From: Methylobacter sp.
Lineage (GTDB): Bacteria; Pseudomonadota; Gammaproteobacteria; Methylococcales; Methylomonadaceae
DNA: 6,930 bases
Direction of reading: 5' to 3'
Assembly (NCBI GenBank): GCA_003158415.1
Contig: PMJA01000424.1
Span: 18,297-25,226 of the forward strand
Positions 1 through 5,442 of this stretch are shown here, piece after piece. Position numbers and translations under genes: made by a program. The notes beneath the pieces are model-generated. The model made no database searches and was not told the DNA's origin. It worked only from the letters and a program-made list of their open reading frames with translations. Within the stretch, counting starts at the first letter, position 1; every line of letters starts with the position of its first letter.

Positions 1-2
1 CC

Positions 3-173
3 GATAAAATTTCAGGCCAATGGGATATTGCACTGCGCGATCTTGACTTTGCCATCGGCCTGGATACCGATAACGACAATGCCGTCACCTGGAAGGAATT
101 GCGTAATCAACACGATACTGTCAGGGAACATACACAATTACGGCAGCTGGCCGCGCAGCTTGATAAAAAGTAA
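3..173 (+). CDS. C-terminal end of an EF-hand protein, HupE/UreJ-N-terminal-like (partial, probably truncated)
   Basis: This frame is open from the left edge of the window to a TAA at 171-173, giving 56 residues; the start lies outside. The translation holds a textbook EF-hand loop, DTDNDNAVTWKE, with acidic residues at loop positions 1, 3 and 5, a hydrophobic residue at 8 and Glu at 12, so calcium binding is likely. The preceding GQWDIALRDLDFAIGLD resembles, from memory, the periplasmic N-terminal region of HupE/UreJ-like membrane proteins, in which this EF-hand-like motif precedes a longer soluble region and then membrane helices. Here the protein stops about 20 residues after the loop (ending QLDKK), and no continuation is visible in the other frames up to 300. 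It is therefore either a short stand-alone EF-hand protein or a 3'-truncated remnant. The EF-hand is well supported; the family assignment is moderate. Confidence 0.6.
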   Translation, partial: DKISGQWDIALRDLDFAIGLDTDNDNAVTWKELRNQHDTVREHTQLRQLAAQLDKK

Positions 174-287
174 AGTGCCTGGGCAGGTAGCAATTAAAGC
201 TAGCCCCTCTGAGTGTGTTGATTTATTATGGCCGACAGTTGGCATCCTGAGTTACGAATAGCAGGCTTCGATCCTTAGCAGACATCG

Positions 288-329
288 AAAAAAAGTAGGT
301 TAGGCTAAACAACGTGCAGCCCAACCTAC
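288..329 (-). terminator. Intrinsic terminator of the large propeller gene
   Basis: The arms 295-306 (gtaggttaggct) and 318-329 (agcccaacctac) form a 12-bp stem with an 11-nt loop. The single imperfect pair is A-C on the plus strand but a U-G wobble on the minus strand. Reading on the minus strand, the stem is followed directly by seven T residues (288-294). Both facts point to a Rho-independent terminator acting leftward, about 70 bp after the stop of the 401-2608 gene. The GTAGGTTGGGCT-type sequence also resembles a dispersed extragenic palindrome known from several proteobacterial genomes. Confidence 0.75.
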
Positions 330-337
330 GGCCTAGC

Positions 338-390
338 CGGATCAATACCATAATCGATCCGAATGTCGGGCACGAAAAGCATGTGCCCGA
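338..390. repeat. Two further extragenic hairpins before the terminator
   Basis: Positions 366-373 (tcgggcac) and 383-390 (gtgcccga) form a perfect 8-bp stem with a 9-nt loop. Positions 338-343 (cggatc) and 356-361 (gatccg) form a perfect 6-bp stem. Neither is followed by a T run, so they are not terminators themselves. Together with the 295-329 stem they make three successive hairpins in the 3' untranslated region of the large gene, which could protect the mRNA end. The GTCGGGCAC/GTGCCCGAC pair has the look of a REP-like dispersed element; that needs a genome-wide copy count. Confidence 0.55.
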
Positions 391-400
391 TCTACCAGTT

Positions 401-2608
401 TTATAGCAAATAAAAGACCAGCAACAGTATCAACACCACCAACAATAACCATAAATACTTTGGTAAGCCCTTGCTTGGCGGCTTAACGGGAAAGCCGCTG
501 ACCTGCCCGTTGACGAAGGTCTGCCCTCCGATTAGCCGCTCCTCACCTGACTCCTTGGCGAACTGGGTCACTCGTATGACATAGGCGTCCAGCGGGTTAA
601 TCGGCGCATAGTCCACGATGAAAGCCACCGTTTCGCCTGGCGCGAGGGGGAGATTATCGATGCCGACTCCAATATCGGGCAATGCCACTGGCTCTTCGCC
701 ATGAAGCAACTTTCCTAGCGAGCTGCGCCGCAACGCCGCCAGCGAAGCGCCGACCGCAGTAATCTTCAGTGATCCAGATGCTGCCTGGATAGGCTGCGCT
801 TTGGCATCCAGCAACTCAAATCCCAAACGTACATTCATCAATGCGCCGCTGTAGTTGGCGGCTTGCACTCCGGCGCGGTAACTGATTTCGCCGGTGACGG
901 GATTGATGATGTGAATATTACGCCAGGCAATACGGGCATTATTGAGCACATTGACGGCTAGGTCGCTGCCTTCGGGATAGCTCAGGCCGCCGCCATCGGG
1001 ATAGTTTATGCCTGCGGTCGTGTGTGCAATAGGGCCTAAACCAGGGGTGATGATCCGGGCGAGCAGGCAAAAATGCCCTATACCGTCGGTATATTTGGAT
1101 GGATCTGGCGCTGTCCAGAGAATCGGCCCTACCACCACGCTGCCTGGAGGATTAATGCCTAGGGGAAACTCAGTGGTAATGATGCCGCCCGTGGGATGCC
1201 CATTGTCCATTGGGCCAGTGCCATCCCAAGGTGTGGGCCAACCCAATCCTGCACTGGCCTTGACCCAACGGAGGTCGAGCGTCTCGATTCCCAGCGTTGG
1301 TGTAGGGCTGAAGTTCTGCACTTGCACATAGAGGTAACAGGGCTGTCCGCCTATGACATCCTCGGCTGGCGGCAATGTGGCCTGCGGCCCGCCATTGGCC
1401 TGGGTCAGGCTGATAGCCGGGCTTTCCCAGCAGCGCGTACTGATCGTATCGGGTTCATAGCCCTGGTCAGTGAGATAGTCGACCACAAAAGCGCCGAGTT
1501 CGAGCAGGGCTATGCCGCCGTTGCCGGGGTTGGTGGAGACAATGCCCAACAGACTGGCGGCCGGGTCGGCTGGAGTCGCCGCAATGGTGCTCAGGTCATA
1601 GGCCCGACTATTGCCGCCTACCTCCTCGTTCACATAGAGCCGACGGGCCGCCTTGTCCACCTGCAAGCCGCCGAATTGCGGTCGACCGACCGCGCTGTTA
1701 GGCACATGATAAATAAAGCAATTGGTATTGGCAACAATCGTCGCGGCAGCCACACTGCCGCCGTTGGCGGTTGCCAACACGGCGTTTTGTAGCGTTGGGG
1801 TGATTTTGACCAGCGAAGTTAGAGTGTTGAAAATGCCACCATTGCCGCCGCCATCGTTATTGTTGGCGACCCAGAGACTGGCCGTGGTGGCAAAACCGTC
1901 AAAATCCAGCCCTTCCGGCTCGGCGAACAGGTAGGTTGACGGTGTGTTCAGGGTCGGGTCGGTATTGGCAACTGCGAGGGGGCCGCCGGGGTTGGCGAGT
2001 ACGTGGCAAGTATTGGTAGTGCCAAGTCCCGCGGCATCGAAGGCGACTACGCGGTGATTCTGGTAGTCGGCAGCCCAGAGATTACCCGTCGCATCGAAGA
2101 CCAGATCGCCGAAATACGACGTCATACCAGCATTGCCGATCACCGTCCTGATGCCACAGTTGTTGCCTGACGCCGCACCCGCCCCCGGATAGGGCACACC
2201 GACGCCGCTGTAGCGAACGATAGCGTTGTCGCCATAAGAACCTTCTGCCGTATAGAGATTGCTAGCTTTATCAAAGGCGAGACCGACATAATCATTGCCA
2301 TTCAATGTAAAAATAAAAGCCTGTGCCTGCGCTGTCACCGGATTATTGAGATAGCCCGGTAGTTTGATGACGGCCTGAGAATTGCCGGAGCTTTGCGCGA
2401 TGAACAAATCGATCCCATGCAGCTTGCAACAATTCGGGGCAGCCGTGCGTCCCTGTCCGGGGAACAGGGTGTTCAACACCACTTTTAGATCAATGGTATA
2501 GGCAGGGTTGACCACCGGCACACCAGTGACCGGGTCGGGGGTATAAAGATTAATGATACCGTTAGTATATTCCGGCACGATCAGCGGTTTGGTTAGTATT
2601 GCGGACAT
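401..2608 (-). CDS. Tail-anchored NHL-like beta-propeller / CARDB-like domain protein, function unknown
   Basis: 735 residues, starting at an ATG preceded by AGAGAGG (2615-2621) with a 6-nt spacer, a strong ribosome site. No N-terminal signal peptide is visible (MSAILTKPLIVPEYTNG). Residues about 57-340 contain repeated propeller-like blades with GLxFDxxxNLYxAx / NHRVVAFD patterns (about 107-134, 166-192, 230-269 and 309-339), NHL-like. Residues about 392-565 form a beta-sandwich resembling CARDB-type adhesion domains, with CWESP at 393-397, CYLYVQVQN at 424-432, WPTPWDGTG at 457-465 and HFCLLARI at 512-519. Residues about 575-700 look like a third Ig-like domain (LAPGETVAFIVDY, 655-667). A single hydrophobic helix occupies about 718-735, ending right at the C-terminus. 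The layout suggests a surface or envelope binding protein, but tail anchoring without a signal peptide leaves the topology unclear. The gene is visibly richer in G+C than the trk genes. No enzyme active site was recognised. Confidence 0.85.
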   Translation of the reverse strand: MSAILTKPLIVPEYTNGIINLYTPDPVTGVPVVNPAYTIDLKVVLNTLFPGQGRTAAPNCCKLHGIDLFIAQSSGNSQAVIKLPGYLNNPVTAQAQAFIFTLNGNDYVGLAFDKASNLYTAEGSYGDNAIVRYSGVGVPYPGAGAASGNNCGIRTVIGNAGMTSYFGDLVFDATGNLWAADYQNHRVVAFDAAGLGTTNTCHVLANPGGPLAVANTDPTLNTPSTYLFAEPEGLDFDGFATTASLWVANNNDGGGNGGIFNTLTSLVKITPTLQNAVLATANGGSVAAATIVANTNCFIYHVPNSAVGRPQFGGLQVDKAARRLYVNEEVGGNSRAYDLSTIAATPADPAASLLGIVSTNPGNGGIALLELGAFVVDYLTDQGYEPDTISTRCWESPAISLTQANGGPQATLPPAEDVIGGQPCYLYVQVQNFSPTPTLGIETLDLRWVKASAGLGWPTPWDGTGPMDNGHPTGGIITTEFPLGINPPGSVVVGPILWTAPDPSKYTDGIGHFCLLARIITPGLGPIAHTTAGINYPDGGGLSYPEGSDLAVNVLNNARIAWRNIHIINPVTGEISYRAGVQAANYSGALMNVRLGFELLDAKAQPIQAASGSLKITAVGASLAALRRSSLGKLLHGEEPVALPDIGVGIDNLPLAPGETVAFIVDYAPINPLDAYVIRVTQFAKESGEERLIGGQTFVNGQVSGFPVKPPSKGLPKYLWLLLVVLILLLVFYLL

Positions 2609-2638
2609 GGCGAACCTCTCTAAATTGATATGGATGGC

Positions 2639-2666
2639 CTTATAGGCCTAAAAACAGACAACCCAA
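2639..2666 (-). promoter_or_regulatory. Candidate sigma70-type promoter for the large propeller gene
   Basis: On the minus strand a TTGGGT box (2661-2666) is separated by 16 bp from TATAAG (2639-2644), which matches the -10 consensus at five of six positions. Transcription would begin near 2632, leaving a short leader that includes the ribosome site at 2615-2621. The -10 box lies inside a small palindrome, ggcct-tat-aggcc (2636-2648), which could be an operator. The -35 match is weak (three of six), so the call is tentative. Confidence 0.35.
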
Positions 2667-2667
2667 C

Positions 2668-2709
2668 CTTAATGGCAATTGGATTTTGTTGTGCCTCATT
2701 GCCATTAAG
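2668..2709. repeat. Perfect 12-bp inverted repeat upstream of the large gene
   Basis: The arms 2668-2679 (cttaatggcaat) and 2698-2709 (attgccattaag) are exact reverse complements separated by 18 nt. The inner edge lies one base upstream of the candidate -35 box, which suits a regulator-binding site or an mRNA hairpin. No T tract follows on either strand, so it is not an intrinsic terminator for the small gene upstream. The rest of 2609-2800 shows nothing else I can name. Confidence 0.5.
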
Positions 2710-2800
2710 TCTTGAGATACTGGGCATGCTCTTTATACCCAACATTCCTAATGCCAACTATTGAAACGACCTTTCGGCTTACCCGTCTTGGCTCTTAATC

Positions 2801-3027
2801 TTATGCCGTAATACCGGCCATCATCAGTAGCTTGTGGGCAGTAGCCTCCTTGGCGTCGCGTTGGGTGGCGGGATGCCAGTGTTGCAACATCCAAACAACC
2901 AACGTGCAGGTAATTTCCTCAGCGCCGATGCGGCAGACAGGGGCGTCGATGGGGAGTTTTAATGCGTAATGAGAGAGCCAGACCATTTGTCCGTCCTCAG
3001 TGCGGGGAAAAAAGTATGAGTAGGCAT
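2801..3027 (-). pseudogene. Small helical protein gene, apparently frameshifted (function unknown)
   Basis: An intact 61-codon frame runs from an ATG at 2986-2984 to the TAA at 2801-2803. The same frame is open and protein-like upstream to 3055 (FFPRTEDGQMVWLSHYALK) but has no start codon there. A neighbouring frame offers ATG at 3027-3025 reading MPTHTFFPA. The two frames meet at the run TTTTTTCCCC (3004-3013 on the complement); adding one base there would join MPTHTFFP to RTEDGQMVW and give one protein of about 75 residues. AGGAG lies 13 nt upstream of the ATG, a long spacing. The tail (VWMLQHWHPATQRDAKEA) resembles, from memory, small uncharacterised proteins with W-L-x-N/H-Y and W-x-P-A-x-Q-x-x-A-K-x-A-T motifs, whose members are usually longer. 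I therefore read it as a frameshifted and perhaps truncated member. The alternative is an intact 61-residue protein from 2986. It is co-directional with the propeller gene, 192 bp away. Confidence 0.4.
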
Positions 3028-3206
3028 AGTCGTAGGAAGTCTCCTGCCGGATTAACTAGCGCTGATGGATTTGTATATAAAGAGACCGATGGTTTTTGCA
3101 ACACTGCCGGGATCGATTCGCTCTTTGCCAGGGTTGTCCGCAAAAGTGCCGGGAATAATTCCCCTGCTCCCGTTGAGCTTAAATTACTCCCGTCTTTTGT
3201 CAGCTG
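3028..3206. other. Intergenic stretch with no clear gene
   Basis: Between the thpR stop and the small decayed gene there is about 180 bp with few stop codons in several frames on both strands. A 100-codon plus-strand frame crosses it and runs into the antisense of thpR, but it has no convincing ribosome site and its composition is not protein-like. A short palindrome, gggaat-a-attccc (3151-3163), is present. I see no T-tract terminator after thpR here. Confidence 0.3.
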
Positions 3207-3749
3207 TCAAGTAAATAGTTGTAGATGCTTATCAATAAAAGGCCATTGCTGCCGCACCTTATAACTGACTCCATCCGGCCCGCTGCACGATTCCATCAGA
3301 CAAAATGATTCGGCCCGCCAAAGCAGCGGATCACAGTCTATGTCCGGCAAATTTTTGGCCGGTCTGACCAGGGTAATATGCGGCTGATAAGGCCGAGCGT
3401 CTATTTGCAAACCATAACCAGTAGCGACATCCGCCAACGCGGCTACCAACATCGCCAGTTTATCGGGCGTGTGCGTACTGGCAAGACATAGCACTTTGGG
3501 TTTAGGCCAATAACTCAGCCGGTCGAACGTCAGAACAAAAGGCTGGGCAGAAATACCCGTAGCGCTGTGTTTTATTAGAATTTCAGTGGCGGCGTCAACC
3601 TGGCCTAAAAATACCAGCGTGACATGGAGGTTTTGCATCGACACCGGCCGGTAACCATTAGCCGCTAAAGAGCGGCTCAAACACGCCAGCTTCAGCCGAG
3701 TTTCATCGTCAGGCCACAGGGCAAAAAATAATCGCGAAGTATCGGTCAA
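3207..3749 (-). CDS. thpR: RNA 2',3'-cyclic phosphodiesterase (2'-5' RNA ligase family)
   Basis: 180 residues, close to the usual length for this family (E. coli ThpR is about 176). Two HxTx catalytic motifs of the 2H phosphoesterase superfamily are present: H42-V-T44-L in NLHVTLVFLG and H124-I-T126-L in PHITLVRP. The N-terminal RLFFALWPDDE is also typical. The enzyme acts in the cytoplasm, opening 2',3'-cyclic phosphates on RNA ends to 2'-phosphates; 2'-5' ligation is a reverse activity seen in vitro. The start appears to be TTG at 3749-3747: the upstream in-frame stop TAG lies only six codons earlier and no ATG or GTG falls between. A GGAA about 7 nt upstream is a weak ribosome site. A terminator-like hairpin separates it from trkH, so it may have its own promoter or depend on read-through. 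Family assignment is firm. Confidence 0.93.
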   Translation of the reverse strand: MTDTSRLFFALWPDDETRLKLACLSRSLAANGYRPVSMQNLHVTLVFLGQVDAATEILIKHSATGISAQPFVLTFDRLSYWPKPKVLCLASTHTPDKLAMLVAALADVATGYGLQIDARPYQPHITLVRPAKNLPDIDCDPLLWRAESFCLMESCSGPDGVSYKVRQQWPFIDKHLQLFT

Positions 3750-3772
3750 TGACGAGTTCCGCTATTTGTACT

Positions 3773-3856
3773 AAAAAAGCAAAAACCACAGAGACACAAA
3801 GGCACAGAGTTTTCAATATATTGAAATATCGACACTTTTCTCTGTGCCTCTGTGGT
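3773..3856 (-). terminator. Hairpin of degenerate 8-nt repeats with U-rich tail, after trkH
   Basis: The left arm contains three related 8-mers, ccacagag, acacaaag and gcacagag (3786-3809). The right arm contains two complementary ones, ctctgtgc and ctctgtgg (3840-3855). Pairing 3802-3809 with 3840-3847 and 3785-3793 with 3848-3856 leaves the middle left 8-mer (3794-3801) as a bulge. The loop carries a perfect 16-bp palindrome, tttcaatatattgaaa (3811-3826). On the minus strand the stem is followed by TTTTTGCTTTTTT (3773-3785), as expected for an intrinsic terminator 27 bp after the trkH stop. The CCACAGAGGCACAGAG sequence resembles a dispersed repeat seen near genes in many bacteria. Confidence 0.6.
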
Positions 3857-3882
3857 GAAAAATATTATTTTAGAAATGGTTA

Positions 3883-5340
3883 CTACTTTCTCCAGAACTC
3901 CGGCACGAATAAAATAACAATAGAGAATATCTGTACACGCCCCAACAGCATGGCAAAAGTGCATACGGCTTTTTGAAAATCGCTTAAGCCTGCGAAATTA
4001 CCCGCAGGCCCTACTTCATTCAATCCCGGCCCTGCGTTGTTAATGCAGGTAATGATGGCGGAAAAAGCGGTTACTAAATCCAATCCGCTAAACAGCAACG
4101 TAAATGTCAGGATAACAATACTCATGAAGTACAGGAAAATAAATCCAGTCACCGAGTTGACTATGTTATTGCTGACCACCGTGCCGCCGATTTTCATGGG
4201 TTTAATAGCATAAGGATGGATGAATTTAAACATCTCCAGGCGGGCCTGCTTCATCAGGATAATGGTTCTAATCATACGGATACCGCCGCCGGTAGAACCT
4301 GAAGAGGCGGAAAGACAACTGAGCAGCAGCATCCACATCGGCACAAAAACAGGCCACTTATTAAAATCCTGGTTAGAAAATCCGCAGTCGGTGGCGATAG
4401 TAACTAAATTAAATGTCGCATAACGCAAGGCCGTCAAAAAATCCGGGTAAGTGCCCGCGTTCCACAATACCCATGCCGCTATCACACAGCTCCCCAAGAT
4501 CAGCGTGAGAAACGTCCGAGCCTCACGGTCATCGATATAAGGGTTAATTGACTGTTTTCGTAACGCTACGAAATGGGTGGCGAAATTAATGGCCGCCAAT
4601 AACTGGAAGACTGTCAGCACCATCTCTATCGACAGCGAATTGAAAAAGCCGACGCTGCTGTCGTGCGTGGAAAACCCGCCCAGGCTCATCGCCGAAAACG
4701 CATGACAAATGGCGTCGAACCAATTCATCCCGGCCAAATGCAAAGCAAAAATACACGCTACCGTAAAACCCGCATAAACCAGCCATAAGGCTTTTGCGGT
4801 CTGCGCGATGCGCGGCGGCAAATCCGATTCTTTAACGGTGCCCGGCATTTCCGCTTTATACAACTGCATGCCACCGATACCCAGGATAGGTAAAATCGCC
4901 ACTGCAAAAATAATAATGCCCATGCCCGCGATCCAGTTTAATTCATGCCGCCACAGGTTAATCGACATCGGTAAATGGTCAAGACCGCTCAATATGGTTG
5001 CGCCTGTCGTCGTAAGACCGGAAACAGTCTCAAAATAAGCATCATTAAAGCTGAGCGTCGGCATATAAATCATCAGCGGAATGGTACAAAGCACCGGCGT
5101 TAATGACCAGGTGATCGCCACCAATAGAAAACCCGCTTGTCGCGATACCTTTTTGGGAGTCCGTAACGTCGGAATAAACATCAACACGCCTAACAGCAAG
5201 GTTATCCATGTGCCTTCGAAAAAAGCATGGGTAGCGCCGTCATCGGCCAGTTTTGATGTAATCAGGCAGGTGCTCATCAGGGCGCTAAAGCCCATGGTGA
5301 CTAAGCCAAAGATATGGATAATGGTAAGGATGACATTCAT
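3883..5340 (-). CDS. trkH: Trk system potassium uptake protein TrkH, membrane subunit
   Basis: 485 residues from the ATG at 5340 (E. coli TrkH has 483), complete to the typical FVPEFWRK end. It is an inner-membrane protein of the SKT superfamily, built from four M1-P-M2 repeats around one potassium pore. The four filter regions can be seen: SGLTTTGAT (107-115), LGGFSTHD (220-227), TIATDCGFS (314-322) and NNAGPGLNEVGP (434-445). Other conserved stretches are ILPILGIGGMQLYKAEMPG (149-167) and SGSTGGGIRMIR (347-358), the latter belonging to the gating loop region. An in-frame TTG lies four codons upstream at 5352, but the ATG fits the family N-terminus (hydrophobic IIHIFGLV) better. Neither start has a strong ribosome site. 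It lies about 100 bp downstream of trkA, its partner, and the two are probably co-transcribed. The third filter has Asp-Cys (TDCGF) where E. coli has Thr-Ala (TTAGF). Confidence 0.96.
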   Translation of the reverse strand: MNVILTIIHIFGLVTMGFSALMSTCLITSKLADDGATHAFFEGTWITLLLGVLMFIPTLRTPKKVSRQAGFLLVAITWSLTPVLCTIPLMIYMPTLSFNDAYFETVSGLTTTGATILSGLDHLPMSINLWRHELNWIAGMGIIIFAVAILPILGIGGMQLYKAEMPGTVKESDLPPRIAQTAKALWLVYAGFTVACIFALHLAGMNWFDAICHAFSAMSLGGFSTHDSSVGFFNSLSIEMVLTVFQLLAAINFATHFVALRKQSINPYIDDREARTFLTLILGSCVIAAWVLWNAGTYPDFLTALRYATFNLVTIATDCGFSNQDFNKWPVFVPMWMLLLSCLSASSGSTGGGIRMIRTIILMKQARLEMFKFIHPYAIKPMKIGGTVVSNNIVNSVTGFIFLYFMSIVILTFTLLFSGLDLVTAFSAIITCINNAGPGLNEVGPAGNFAGLSDFQKAVCTFAMLLGRVQIFSIVILFVPEFWRK

Positions 5341-5382
5341 AGCTAGGCTCAAGACTCAATATTGTTAAAGCGGAACGATTTT

Positions 5383-5415
5383 ACAGATAACATCATTGTT
5401 AAGAATGTTATCTGT
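5383..5415. promoter_or_regulatory. Intercistronic 11-bp inverted repeat between trkA and trkH
   Basis: The arms 5383-5393 (acagataacat) and 5405-5415 (atgttatctgt) are perfect reverse complements with an 11-nt loop. In the transcript the hairpin would sit 28 nt after the trkA stop and 42 nt before the trkH ATG. No T tract follows on either strand, so full termination is unlikely. A differential mRNA-stability hairpin, a partial attenuator, or an operator for an internal trkH promoter would all fit. Confidence 0.5.
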
Positions 5416-5442
5416 CCAGCCTTAAGCGGGTAGTCGACTTTA

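Noticed and set aside
28..261. 77-codon plus-strand frame at the left edge
   Set aside because: It overlaps the EF-hand frame, which has a much more convincing protein sequence, and its own translation shows no recognisable features.
1008..1934. Plus-strand open frames of 70 to 198 codons inside the propeller gene
   Set aside because: They are antisense shadows of a G+C-rich coding sequence with clear domain structure on the minus strand; their translations show no family motifs or ribosome sites.
2732..2755. TATAAA with upstream TTGGCA as an alternative promoter of the large gene
   Set aside because: The spacing is only 14 bp, too short for a standard sigma70 promoter.
3785..3856. CRISPR-like repeat array
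   Set aside because: The repeated units are only 8 nt, lack spacers, and are arranged as an inverted repeat, which fits a hairpin and not an array.
3746..3976. Opposed 72- and 75-codon frames between thpR and trkH
   Set aside because: Both read through the palindromic repeat and the end of trkH; the coding appearance comes from the CCACAGAG-type repeat.
4586..4786. 66-codon minus-strand frame within trkH
   Set aside because: It is an out-of-frame reading of a well-conserved trkH segment.
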